A stretch of DNA of 34,393 nucleotides from an uncultured Allomuricauda sp. (lineage in GTDB: Bacteria; Bacteroidota; Bacteroidia; Flavobacteriales; Flavobacteriaceae): contig NZ_CAKZYF010000199.1 in the NCBI RefSeq assembly GCF_937884665.1, forward strand, positions 1 to 34,393, read 5' to 3'. Every line of letters begins with the position of its first letter. Position 1 is the stretch's first letter. Positions 26,374 through 34,393 of the stretch are shown piece after piece. Under the pieces are notes generated by a model. That model was not told where the DNA came from, made no database searches, and was given only the letters and a program-made list of their open reading frames with translations. Both the position numbers and the translations under genes were made by a program.

Positions 26374-27285
26374 TTAATGGGAAACTTCAAGTTCGTAAAG
26401 ATTGACTTTGGCGTAGGCCCCTTTATCCCTTGTTTGGAAATAGTTCCCCACTTTGAAATAGTTTTCGAAAACACCCCACCTTCTCATACTTAAATCGTCA
26501 TAGACGAAGAATTCATTCTTATTCAAAGACACCACCATTTTACCATTGCTTACCTTTACCTCCACGACAAACTTGCCCGAGCCAACTTCTTCTTTAAAGG
26601 TTCTTCCTTCGTCATCGCCCCAAGCTTCTTCATGTAGAATCCCTTCAGATGAAACCCCTCTTTCTTTTAACACCTTGGTTTTAACCCGGATCTTGCCTTC
26701 CTTCCAGTATACTTTCAAAATGGGGGGAGCATTATTATCCTTTTGTCCAATCAAATCCCGTTGTTCATTGGTCAACCTTCCGTGGATTTGCACAACAATC
26801 GTTCGATGCGGTTTGCCATCCGAGTCTTTCGTGATTTCCGGAACCGACATCTTAGCTTTCAAGTAACCACCATCTGCGAATGTCCAGTTTACGTAATCAT
26901 TCACCGGCTCCATTTGTTCTCGAAGTTCAGAACGTGAGTATTTGGTGTTCGCAGTGGTTGCCTCACTCGGGTAGGCATAAAAGACGAGTGCCCCGGCACT
27001 GGAATCGTTATACATGTATGGACGTAGGGTTTCATTGTTCGCATAATCCAGAATTTCAGGCGGTGCGACACTAATGGCCCCTCCTTTGCCACTCCCTTCT
27101 GGAATAGTCACTTTCCAATGGCTCAAATCAACTTTTGGCAACCTATATTTTTTCTTTTTTTTCTTCTTCTTTCTGACTTGCGCTGGAATATTTTCAACTG
27201 TGTCAGAATTCTCTCGGATCTGTGCCAAACCGCATTGTATCGAAAATAATAGGACAGCACTCAAAAAGGTTACCAAAAGTTTCAT
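26374..27285 (-). CDS. Alginate lyase, polysaccharide lyase family 7, secreted
   Basis: 303 residues. The Sec signal ends near GLA-Q (residue 21-22). The Cys at 18 has an atypical Gln before it, so lipidation is doubtful and the enzyme may be soluble. An eight-lysine run (39-46) links the signal to the catalytic domain. PL7 motifs are SRSELREQM (117-125), QIHGR (166-170) and YFKVGNYFQ (276-284), all with the expected Arg, Gln, His and Tyr residues. It aligns along its whole catalytic domain with the downstream PL7, indicating a tandem duplication that diverged mainly in the N-terminal anchor. It lies 13 bp from that gene, in the same operon. Confidence 0.94.
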   Translation of the reverse strand: MKLLVTFLSAVLLFSIQCGLAQIRENSDTVENIPAQVRKKKKKKKKYRLPKVDLSHWKVTIPEGSGKGGAISVAPPEILDYANNETLRPYMYNDSSAGALVFYAYPSEATTANTKYSRSELREQMEPVNDYVNWTFADGGYLKAKMSVPEITKDSDGKPHRTIVVQIHGRLTNEQRDLIGQKDNNAPPILKVYWKEGKIRVKTKVLKERGVSSEGILHEEAWGDDEGRTFKEEVGSGKFVVEVKVSNGKMVVSLNKNEFFVYDDLSMRRWGVFENYFKVGNYFQTRDKGAYAKVNLYELEVSH

Positions 27286-27327
27286 TGTATTGACAGTGTA
27301 TAGTTTCTTAAACAGATACAGATACGA

Positions 27328-28323
27328 TTAATTAACCGCAGTTATTATTACGGAATCCACCCTAATTTCTTCATCTCCACTTGCATATCCATAGCGAGCA
27401 AAATCCGCAGGATCCTCGGGACCTGAATTTCCGATACCGCGTATGAACAGCGCCACACTATCGTTTGCACCTGAATTAAACGTAAAGACAAAGCTTCTAT
27501 AGTCTCCGCTGTTCGGATTATCCACAACTTGAATGGTCAAGTTATTGTCAGCTTCTTCAATTTGTGCCACCGTGGCATATCCAAATCCACTTTGTGGGAT
27601 TTCCGTAGTATCGGTAAAATAAACCGGGGTGTAACCGTCAACATATCCTTCACCTGCCAAAACCCGTATTTCCAGCGAACTTGGAAGGTCGCCAGCTTGA
27701 TCTGACTGAAAAAGATAGGGTATTTCAACTCGATATTCCGCGTTGGGAACGACCGCAAATTCTTGATAGGCATGATCAGGTTCTGCATTATCCAACTTGA
27801 GAACATCCGAACCATTACCACTACTGGACTCTCCTTGTTCACCTACATCTGTATTAATCCAACCCGAACAGGTGCAGTCTGAACCAGAGGATTTTGGTAA
27901 TCTATCAAAATCCGTGTTTAGCAATACGGGATCAGGAACCGCTGGAGCTTCCGGTTCTATCAGTTCGATAGTTTCAGAGTACGTAGCGGATTGATTTAAC
28001 GCATCTGAAACGGTTAAGGTAACCGTAAAGGAGCCCTCCCCCGCGTAGGTATGAAAGGGGTCGACTTCGGTAGATGTGGTCCCGTCTCCCAAGTCCCATG
28101 CAAAGGTGGTTGCATTACTCGATTGGTTGGCAAAACTGACCTCATTGAAGGTCTCTACCTCCACACCATTCGTAAACGTAAAAAACGCTGTAGGTGGAGT
28201 TTCATCCACTTGGGAATTTGCTTCCGGAAGTTCTTCTATAAAATCACAAGAAACCATACTTAGTAACAGTGATAAAACACTTATTCTGAACACTATTATT
28301 CTATTTAAAACATTTTTTCTCAT
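27328..28323 (-). CDS. PKD-domain surface glycan-binding lipoprotein (SusE/F position)
   Basis: 331 residues. The signal ends in LSMVS-C (Cys26). A single PKD domain spans about 43-122 (SFANQSSNATTFAWDLGDGTTSTEVDPFHTYAGEGSFTVTLTVSD). After a Pro-rich hinge (EPEAPAVPDP) comes a C-terminal domain (134-331) with a beta-sandwich, carbohydrate-binding-module-like pattern (AEYRVEIPYLFQSD, LEIRVLAGEG, SFVFTFNSGANDSVALFIRG). The position directly after susD and before the lyases is that of SusE/F-type surface glycan-binding proteins, so alginate binding is likely (inference). The gap to susD is 10 bp. Confidence 0.86.
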   Translation of the reverse strand: MRKNVLNRIIVFRISVLSLLLSMVSCDFIEELPEANSQVDETPPTAFFTFTNGVEVETFNEVSFANQSSNATTFAWDLGDGTTSTEVDPFHTYAGEGSFTVTLTVSDALNQSATYSETIELIEPEAPAVPDPVLLNTDFDRLPKSSGSDCTCSGWINTDVGEQGESSSGNGSDVLKLDNAEPDHAYQEFAVVPNAEYRVEIPYLFQSDQAGDLPSSLEIRVLAGEGYVDGYTPVYFTDTTEIPQSGFGYATVAQIEEADNNLTIQVVDNPNSGDYRSFVFTFNSGANDSVALFIRGIGNSGPEDPADFARYGYASGDEEIRVDSVIITAVN

Positions 28324-28333
28324 AACATTCTTA

Positions 28334-29770
28334 TTAATTAGGGTATCCTGGATTTTGCTCTAAAAAACCTTGGCTAATCGAAATTTCAGCGGCAGGAATT
28401 GGCAGTAAAAGCTCAAAAGCTTGAAAATCATGGCTGTTGGCGGCAGAGAACTCGGACAACACTTGCTGCGCCACCCCAAATCGTTTTAAATCCAGAAAAC
28501 GATGGTTTTCGAAGGCCAGCTCAACCCTACGTTCATTCATCAAGTCTTCCATGGTTATTTCAGTTACGGGATCGGTCAATCCAGCTCTATCTCTAACCGC
28601 TTGAAATGATTCCAATGCAGCTGGGGCGGTGGTGGACATTCCTCCTGCGAGGATTGACTCCACATGAAGTAGCAATACATCCGCATACCGAGTGACTATC
28701 CAATCGTTTCCGGCTATCCTGGGATTCGCAGGTGCCGAAGTCACACCAACGTTCTCATCCACAATCGGTAAAAACTTTACGGTTTGAAATAAACCAGGAT
28801 TTCCAGGGTCCTCCCTAAATGAGAACTGGCCCCTATTTCCTCCAAATGCTCCAAAGGCCGCTACCAGTTCGGCGGTTGCGTAGTTAGAACCTGTTCCGCG
28901 GCCAACCGCGTCCAAGAACTCCGCTGAAAAACCTTGACTATCATTGACATTGGTATCATCAAAGCCAATTGAAAAAATGGTTTCACTATTATCTTCTGTA
29001 TAAAAGATATCCAGGAAATCCTCCTCAAGACTGTAATCGCCACTGTCCATTACTTCTTCCAATAGGCGTTGCGCCTCTAGGTAACTGATTCCCAAAGTAA
29101 GATAGACTTTGGCTAGAAGCGTTTGCGCGGCCGCCTTGGAAGCTCTTGTTCTAAAACTATTATCTAGGTCACTGGTGACAGCGAACTGTAAATCTTCGAG
29201 TATAAAATCATATATTTCATTTTCTGGAACCCGGGTAAACGCTATCTCTGTTTCGTCAGGAAAAATCACTCGATCCACCAAGGGAACTCCTCCGTAATAA
29301 CGCACTAGATTAAAATACGCATAGGCCCTCAAGAAACGGGCTTCGGCTTCAAATCTGTTCGCATTCTCCGCTGATGCGTTTTCCAGATTTTCCAAAACCA
29401 CGTTGGCATCGAAAATAATGCGATACATGCTACGGTAGTAGGTCGTCACTGCCGCTGTTTGAGGTATCACCGTAAATGTCTCAAATTCAAACCCTTGGGG
29501 TGAACCACTTTTCGTCCTGGCATTATCGCTCAGGATTTCCCCCATTTGGTACTCAATTTGGATACCTAAAAAGGGATTATTAAAACCACCATCACCCTCC
29601 AAAGGGTTACTTCCCTGCAGACCATCATAAATATTAATGATACCAGACAATATTTCATCATCATCGTTAAAGAAATCATCAATAGTTGTTGCATTTATAG
29701 GCTCTGGGTCCAAATCACAGGCACTAAAAACCAAGCCCAAACCAAGTATCAAAAGTTTTATATGTTTCAT
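28334..29770 (-). CDS. susD: SusD-like outer-membrane oligosaccharide-binding lipoprotein
   Basis: 478 residues from the ATG at 29770; an upstream in-frame ATG at 29800 would overlap the end of susC and precedes no signal. The lipobox is LVFSA-C. The family is shown by the N-terminal TIDDFFNDDDEILSGIINIYDGLQ, the helical core (ARFLRAYAYFNLVRYYGGVPLV) and the C-terminal ERRVELAFENHRFLDLKRFG with the usual terminal QNPGYPN. It forms the lid of the SusC transporter and binds alginate oligosaccharides. It follows susC after 16 bp. Confidence 0.95.
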   Translation of the reverse strand: MKHIKLLILGLGLVFSACDLDPEPINATTIDDFFNDDDEILSGIINIYDGLQGSNPLEGDGGFNNPFLGIQIEYQMGEILSDNARTKSGSPQGFEFETFTVIPQTAAVTTYYRSMYRIIFDANVVLENLENASAENANRFEAEARFLRAYAYFNLVRYYGGVPLVDRVIFPDETEIAFTRVPENEIYDFILEDLQFAVTSDLDNSFRTRASKAAAQTLLAKVYLTLGISYLEAQRLLEEVMDSGDYSLEEDFLDIFYTEDNSETIFSIGFDDTNVNDSQGFSAEFLDAVGRGTGSNYATAELVAAFGAFGGNRGQFSFREDPGNPGLFQTVKFLPIVDENVGVTSAPANPRIAGNDWIVTRYADVLLLHVESILAGGMSTTAPAALESFQAVRDRAGLTDPVTEITMEDLMNERRVELAFENHRFLDLKRFGVAQQVLSEFSAANSHDFQAFELLLPIPAAEISISQGFLEQNPGYPN

Positions 29771-29786
29771 AAGTCTTTTTTGTATG

Positions 29787-32700
29787 TTAAAATTCAACAT
29801 TAAGCCCTAAGGTGATTGTTCTATTGATTGCAGTTCCGCCTCTTTGGTAGCCAAAGGTGAGGGGACCGTTCGGAAGGGTCCTAATATGCTCGGGATTCCA
29901 ACCGGAATAATCAGAAGCCGTTATGAACAATAGATTCTGTCCGGTAGCATATAACCTTAAATTTGTCAGTTTTAAAGCGGAGGTAATATCCCTCGGGAAA
30001 TTATATCCAAGACTAACGGTACGTAGTGCCAGATATCCTGCGTTTTGGACCAACTGGCTTGTAAATATCCGTTGGACCAAAAATTGTTGATCCGGGGTAA
30101 TTGAGCGGTCAAAATCTACCGTATTGCTATTGAAGAAATCAAAAACATATTGATCCCCCAAATTATAGGTCTTTGCCCCATGACTTCCTTGGAACAAGAA
30201 GCTAAAGTCCACGTTACCAACCCTAAGATCGTTTCCAAAACTCCATATTAAATCGGGATAAGGGTCTCCCAAAATGGTCTTGTCATCTTCATCGATGAGC
30301 CCGTCGCCATTTAAATCCTTGGCGTAAGCAAATTGAGTTCTATTTCCTACCTGTCGGAAAGGATCACTCAAAAACTCAAAAGGTATATCCCTGTCAAATA
30401 CATAGCCATAAAAGGAAGAGATCGGCTGTCCCTCTTGATTGATCCATTCTACCAATCTACTACCATCTCCGGTATTGACAACTTGTCCATTTGAATCTCC
30501 AAATTCCACTAGGGTATTTTCATTGAAAGAGCCTATCAAGGTTGCTCCCCATCGTACTTTTTCAGTACTGATAAACCGTGCTCTAAGCTCAAATTCAAGC
30601 CCTTCGTTTTCCACTTCGCCAAGGTTCACCAAGGCATTGGTAAAGCCCGTGGTACCGGCTACAGGATTATTCAAGAGAAGATTGTCGCTGGTTCTTTTGT
30701 AGTAATCTACAGAACCAGAAAGTACATTATTGAACAAGCCGAAATCAACACCAGGATTTATCTCAATGGACCGTTCCCACTGCAAATTTGGGTTTGGAAT
30801 ATTGGCAGGGTCAAAACCATTTACAATCGTTCCGTCCACCACCGCACTAGAAGGTTGTAAAAGGGCCAGTGAAGGGTAATTATCCGTTAGAAATGAACCA
30901 GAAGCCAGATCATTTGTACCGGTCACACCGTAGCTCACCCGAAACTTTAGTTGATTTACGACATTACTGTCCCTTAAAAAGTTTTCGTTGGAGACTACCC
31001 AACCCAAGGAAGCGGCCGGAAATCCACCATATTTGACGTCACTACCGAATATGGAACTCCCATCCGTTCGATAACTTGCGTTGAAGAGGTACTTCCCATC
31101 ATAGGAATAAATGGCCCTTCCGAAAAAAGAGTTTAAAAGGTTTTCGTATTCAAAGGCCGTGGCCTGGTTAATGATGGAACCACCTCCGACGTTGGGAATC
31201 AGGTCTGAAGTAAATCCACTGGTTTCAATTATCGTTTCTTCGAAGAATCGACGTTCGAAAGAAGCCCCAGCTATAGCACTGATTTCATGCTTACCACTGG
31301 TTTTATTGAAACTCAGGATATTGTCAGAAATCAAAGCGTATCTGCTTCTCGTATCATTTCTGGCATTTGCCCCCGCAGCGCCATTTCTGGATTCATTTAC
31401 TCCTTCATAATTGGTCCTTATCCGGTTTTCATAGGTTGCTGTGAAGGATGACCGAAAGCTTAGATCCTTGGTGAATTTGTAATCCACATACATTCGGCCA
31501 AAAAAGTTGTATCGGTCTTCAAGACGCTCTCGCTCCAGTAGTTTTGCCAAAGGATTGATGTTACTCGTATTACTTACATCGGTTCCGCTTCCCACCGGAA
31601 CGCCCAAGAAATTACCGTTGGAATCAAAAATGCTTGTGGCCCCATCTGGGAAGGCAAAATCATCGAACATTCTCTGAAGTACATAGTCCCCTACTTGGGC
31701 ATCTGCATATCTTCCGCCATCGCGTACACGATTGACAAAGTTGATATTTGTGGCGTCCAATCTGGCTGGGACCCATGAAGGTTGACGTATTACGTCATAG
31801 AGACCCGTGGCACTGAAACGTCTTCGATTGGAAAAAGAAGGTGAAAAACTAGCTCCTATTTTCCATTTATCTGAAAGTTCCGTATCCAATTTTACTTGAG
31901 CCTGATACCGTTCGAAGCTATCGGTTAATAATACCCCGTCATCAGAGACGTAACTTAGATTGAGGTTATACTTCGTTTTCTTGGTACCACCTCGAACGCT
32001 AAAACTATGACTTTGTATGGTACCTCCGTTTAAAATAATATCCTGCCAATCGTTTTCGGCATTGATCAACTGCCTCATTTGGCTTCCCAGTGACAGCCCT
32101 CCGGTTATTGCAATTTCCCTTTGGAGTTCCGCCTCAAAGTCGATATCATAATCTTCACTTCTTCTGCCCTCCTTAAAACCGGTGAACGTATTGTAGGTAA
32201 ATTTTGGTTTACCTTCTTTACCTTGTTTGGTTGTGATTTGTATTACCCCATTCGCTCCACGTGAACCAAAAATCGCTGCCGAGGCAGCATCCTTTAGCAC
32301 CTCGAACGATTCTACGTTGTTCATGTCCAAGTTTGTCAAGAAATCGGAATCCACAACAGCACCGTCCAAGACTACAAGAGGGCCGCTATTGGAGGTAATG
32401 GAACCCACACCGCGAATTCGTATGGTTGGTGCTCCCCCTGCCTCGCCTTCCGTATTTTGGATGTTTACTCCAGCGGCCTGACCGATCAAAGCTTCATCGA
32501 TTCGAGAAACCGAAATTTGGTCCAAATCTTCGTTGACCACTTTTGAAATCGCTCCAGTAAGTAAAGACTTCTTTTGTGTTCCATATCCAATGACCACGAC
32601 CTCATCCAATTTTTCAGTGTCTTCCCGCAGCACGATATCGATGGTCTGTTGCGCTTCGACAAGTACGGTCTGGGGGGCATAACCAATGTAGGAAAAGCGC

Positions 32701-32912
32701 AATACTTCACCCGAGGATACTTGAATGGAATAATTTCCATCAAAATCAGTTTGGACCCCTCTGTTGGTATTTAGGACGATAACGTTGGCCCCTGGAATGG
32801 GAACACTGTTGGCATCCGTAACCGTCCCGGTAACGGTACCAATCTGCTGTGCAAAAAGTTGGATATTGGCCAGCAATGCTCCAACTAGAAAAAGTTTAGT
32901 TTTTAAGCTCAT
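29787..32912 (-). CDS. susC: SusC-like TonB-dependent outer-membrane transporter
   Basis: 1041 residues, normal for the family. The signal peptide ends at LFAQ. A carboxypeptidase-regulatory-like domain spans about 25-98 (GTVTGTVTDANSVPIPGANVIVLN, FDGNYSIQV). The TonB-box region EVVVIGYGTQKK (104-115) and the plug domain (GVNIQNTEGEAGGAPTIRIRGVGSI, SAAIFGSRGANGVIQITTKQGK) follow, then the 22-stranded barrel ending in TLGLNVEF. It imports alginate oligosaccharides with the downstream SusD. Its promoter region carries the same tandem operator as the gntR gene. Confidence 0.96.
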   Translation of the reverse strand: MSLKTKLFLVGALLANIQLFAQQIGTVTGTVTDANSVPIPGANVIVLNTNRGVQTDFDGNYSIQVSSGEVLRFSYIGYAPQTVLVEAQQTIDIVLREDTEKLDEVVVIGYGTQKKSLLTGAISKVVNEDLDQISVSRIDEALIGQAAGVNIQNTEGEAGGAPTIRIRGVGSITSNSGPLVVLDGAVVDSDFLTNLDMNNVESFEVLKDAASAAIFGSRGANGVIQITTKQGKEGKPKFTYNTFTGFKEGRRSEDYDIDFEAELQREIAITGGLSLGSQMRQLINAENDWQDIILNGGTIQSHSFSVRGGTKKTKYNLNLSYVSDDGVLLTDSFERYQAQVKLDTELSDKWKIGASFSPSFSNRRRFSATGLYDVIRQPSWVPARLDATNINFVNRVRDGGRYADAQVGDYVLQRMFDDFAFPDGATSIFDSNGNFLGVPVGSGTDVSNTSNINPLAKLLERERLEDRYNFFGRMYVDYKFTKDLSFRSSFTATYENRIRTNYEGVNESRNGAAGANARNDTRSRYALISDNILSFNKTSGKHEISAIAGASFERRFFEETIIETSGFTSDLIPNVGGGSIINQATAFEYENLLNSFFGRAIYSYDGKYLFNASYRTDGSSIFGSDVKYGGFPAASLGWVVSNENFLRDSNVVNQLKFRVSYGVTGTNDLASGSFLTDNYPSLALLQPSSAVVDGTIVNGFDPANIPNPNLQWERSIEINPGVDFGLFNNVLSGSVDYYKRTSDNLLLNNPVAGTTGFTNALVNLGEVENEGLEFELRARFISTEKVRWGATLIGSFNENTLVEFGDSNGQVVNTGDGSRLVEWINQEGQPISSFYGYVFDRDIPFEFLSDPFRQVGNRTQFAYAKDLNGDGLIDEDDKTILGDPYPDLIWSFGNDLRVGNVDFSFLFQGSHGAKTYNLGDQYVFDFFNSNTVDFDRSITPDQQFLVQRIFTSQLVQNAGYLALRTVSLGYNFPRDITSALKLTNLRLYATGQNLLFITASDYSGWNPEHIRTLPNGPLTFGYQRGGTAINRTITLGLNVEF

Positions 32913-33175
32913 TTGTTACATAGTTAATTACAGTTCGCATGATATTCGATGACGTTTGGTGCATCGAAACCATTTTGGTCACAACAAATAGCTAATATGA
33001 AAATTGGAAGAATTTGATTATTTTTGAATTCTTCAAATAAGCATTTTAATATGTATTTGTTGAATTTTACTTCCCTCCGAAAGAAGTAATGTATGAAAGG
33101 ATAGGCGTGCACCTGTCCTTTTTTTGTTAGTTGCTATAGTTTTAGTTGTTGTTTTCAGGTCTTTTCTGTTGAATA

Positions 33176-33212
33176 ACCAAATTGGTTAACCAGTTTGGTT
33201 TACCAAATATAT
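33176..33212 (-). promoter_or_regulatory. GntR operator of the susC operon, overlapping the -7 box
   Basis: ACCAAATTGGT (33176-33186) and ACCAGTTTGGT (33189-33199) have a 13-bp period, followed by a partial third unit ACCAAAT (33202-33208). The palindrome TTGGTTAACCA at the junction is the same as before gntR. On the minus strand TATATTTG (33211-33204) matches TAnnTTTG, so bound repressor would cover the promoter. Confidence 0.75.
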
Positions 33213-33225
33213 GTTATATAAAAGC

Positions 33226-33248
33226 CAAAAAAAAATGATTTTATCATT
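33226..33248 (-). terminator. Weak AT-rich terminator candidate after kdgF
   Basis: On the minus strand AATGAT pairs with ATCATT around a 3-nt loop and is followed by a run of T residues (poly-A at 33227-33235 on the plus strand). It lies about 85 bp past the kdgF stop and just before the susC promoter. The stem is only 6 bp and AT-rich. Confidence 0.4.
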
Positions 33249-33330
33249 TAAATGTTAAAATTTTAGAATTTTATGAATCTGTTGCGGCAAAAATTACCTA
33301 CTCTGAGCAAAATCAAAAAAAGCTTGGTCG

Positions 33331-33678
33331 CTATTGCATAAAATCCTCGCGTATGGGACTAAAAACATCGATTAGCACCCCCGCTTCCGTACATAGCGCC
33401 CCGTGCAAGGCATGTGGCGGAACATAGAAGGAATCTCCTCCTTTTAGCGTTTGTGTTTTTCCATCAATGGTCACATCAAAACTTCCACTTTCCACATACG
33501 TGACCTGCGAATGGTAGTGCTCGTGCATTTGCCCAACAGCGCCCACCTCAAAATGAACCTTTACCAACATAATTTTATCATCATATCCCATGATTTTTCG
33601 CTTTAAACCTGGTCCTACCGTTTCCCAGTCCAACGCATTTCCTTTAATGAATTCCTTACTTGCTCCAAATGTTTTCAT
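33331..33678 (-). CDS. kdgF: KdgF-type cupin, unsaturated uronate to DEH
   Basis: 115 residues from the ATG at 33678. An upstream ATG at 33705 lies inside the end of the PL17 gene and adds nine residues without family similarity. It is a single cupin. Motif 1 is HEHYHSQVTYVESG (His52, His54 and Gln58 as metal ligands) and motif 2 is GDSFYVPPHALHG (His89 or His92). KdgF opens 4,5-unsaturated monouronates from PL17 to the linear DEH in the cytoplasm or periplasm. It lies 7 bp after the PL17 stop, the standard pairing in alginate loci. Confidence 0.92.
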   Translation of the reverse strand: MKTFGASKEFIKGNALDWETVGPGLKRKIMGYDDKIMLVKVHFEVGAVGQMHEHYHSQVTYVESGSFDVTIDGKTQTLKGGDSFYVPPHALHGALCTEAGVLIDVFSPIREDFMQ

Positions 33679-33685
33679 AGTGCTC

Positions 33686-34393
33686 TTAGGGTTTAAAATC
33701 AACAAAATGGCAAGGGCCTTTCCATTGATGTTCTTTTGTGTTTATTTTCTGTTTATGTAGAGTTTCCAGGGATGGGTCTTGGTTTGAAAGTAGTAAAAGG
33801 GCCCGCTTCCCATTTTTATGTTTCACAGAGATTGCGGTATACATATCCGTATCTAGTTCAATAGTTAACTCCAAAATACTACTTGTTGAATTTGACGACA
33901 ATTCCGTTACTGGACTATATTCACCATGAGCTTCTATCACCGAAACGAACAAGGTGTTTTGACTTTCTTTTCTTCGTAGAATTAGGCCGGCATCCCGTCT
34001 TAAATTAAACTCAGGGTCATTGGCGCCCAATCTTGTAAATAAAAACACATCACCCTCCTTAGTGTTAGAAGACCTAGTATAGAATTGTTTGTTTCTCATC
34101 CATGTGAGTTTTCCATACCCCTTTTTTGAAATTCCACTAGCTTCCAAATACAAATGCTGATATCCATTTTTTGTTCCCAGGGTTTCCAATGTTCCTGGAG
34201 CAGCATATTCGAAATTGGTCTGGATTACTTGTCCCATAAAATGTATGGGAAAATCATAGGTGTTCTTTTTGTTGGCATTTACTTTGAAAACATCCAGTAG
34301 CATAGGTTTATCAAACTCTTTGGATTGAATCATAGCCACTGTCCGATGCATCACAACACCGGGATACGCACTACCCTCTTTGGCACTAACAAC
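33686..34393 (-). CDS. Oligo-alginate lyase, polysaccharide lyase family 17 (C-terminal part only)
   Basis: The frame is open to the right edge, so the 5' part is missing; 235 C-terminal residues are present. The apparent start at 34354 is a GTG inside the gene, because codons continue without a stop to 34393. The segment GVVMHRTVAMIQSKEFDKPMLLDVFKV and the following beta-rich stretch match the C-terminal heparinase II/III-like domain of PL17 enzymes. These exo-lyases cut unsaturated alginate oligomers to monouronates. The catalytic Tyr and His of the alpha-barrel are outside the window, so activity cannot be judged. It precedes kdgF by 7 bp. Confidence 0.85.
   Translation of the reverse strand, partial: VVSAKEGSAYPGVVMHRTVAMIQSKEFDKPMLLDVFKVNANKKNTYDFPIHFMGQVIQTNFEYAAPGTLETLGTKNGYQHLYLEASGISKKGYGKLTWMRNKQFYTRSSNTKEGDVFLFTRLGANDPEFNLRRDAGLILRRKESQNTLFVSVIEAHGEYSPVTELSSNSTSSILELTIELDTDMYTAISVKHKNGKRALLLLSNQDPSLETLHKQKINTKEHQWKGPCHFVDFKP

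Larger units (their letters stand above)
32913..33330. other. 418-bp intergenic region with susC promoter and operator
   Basis: No gene of its own is supported here; a 62-codon frame at 32924-33112 has no coding signature. From right to left it holds a possible kdgF terminator, the candidate -7 box, a three-unit ACCA-N3-TGGT operator and a long, AT-rich leader of about 260 bp before the susC ATG. The long leader is unusual and could carry further control, but no riboswitch was recognised. Confidence 0.6.

Noticed and set aside
26361..26474. Upstream extension of the lipoprotein PL7 gene
   Set aside because: The 38 extra residues overlap the end of the preceding PL7 gene, are not signal-like, and a clean lipoprotein signal starts at 26360.
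27145..27178. Run of T bases (A on the minus strand) as a possible frameshift in the PL7 gene
   Set aside because: The reading frame continues from signal peptide through the poly-lysine linker to all PL7 motifs without interruption. Length variation by slippage remains possible but is not visible here.
29771..29800. Upstream start for susD
   Set aside because: It overlaps the susC stop and puts ten non-signal residues before a normal lipoprotein signal.
1..34393. tRNA, rRNA, CRISPR array, transposase, integrase or attachment sites
   Set aside because: None was recognised on either strand; gene order and composition give no sign of an inserted element with borders inside the window.

Overview
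The window looks like a chromosomal piece of a marine alginate-degrading member of the Flavobacteriaceae (Bacteroidota). The evidence is an AT-rich genome, SusC/SusD outer-membrane pairs, many Sec/lipoprotein signals, TAnnTTTG-type promoter elements, SprB-like adhesin repeats, and a complete alginate catabolic set of the kind known from Zobellia and relatives. The species cannot be named from the sequence alone.

Layout. (1) 1-6945, minus strand: the first 2315 residues of a giant secreted adhesin (IgGFc-binding-like N-terminus, DUF11-type domains, Asp-rich calcium-binding linkers, SprB-like repeats). Its C-terminus lies outside the window. (2) 7563-14921, plus strand: an accessory cassette. 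It holds a membrane-spanning TPR/AraC-type regulator, a 49-residue peptide with a double-glycine leader resembling Bacteroidota natural-product precursors, a subtilisin-like lipoprotein protease, an outer-membrane beta-barrel protein, and two related lipoproteins, one with a long polyglycine tract. The peptide gene and the barrel gene have the same 13-bp sequence at the same distance from a -7-like box. This part is the best candidate for something undescribed. (3) 14971-20078, minus strand: an orphan lipoprotein, a CBM9-like/DUF5916 outer-membrane protein, and a LytS/LytR-type two-component pair. (4) 20371-34393, minus strand: an alginate utilization locus.

How the alginate locus works (family knowledge applied to what is seen). 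Two PL7 lyases, one lipoprotein and one apparently secreted, cut alginate outside the cell. A PKD lipoprotein and SusD capture the oligosaccharides, and SusC (TonB-dependent) imports them. The PL17 exolyase (partial, at the right edge) releases unsaturated monouronates, and KdgF opens them to DEH. The SDR reduces DEH to 2-keto-3-deoxygluconate, KdgK phosphorylates this, and KdgA cleaves KDPG to pyruvate and glyceraldehyde-3-phosphate. An MFS carrier of the hexuronate type sits beside the SDR. A FadR-type GntR repressor lies between the uptake and catabolic halves. Tandem ACCA-N3-TGGT sites lie directly before its start codon and before susC, which points to autoregulation and control of the uptake operon by the same protein.

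No rRNA, tRNA, CRISPR array, insertion sequence or origin was recognised.
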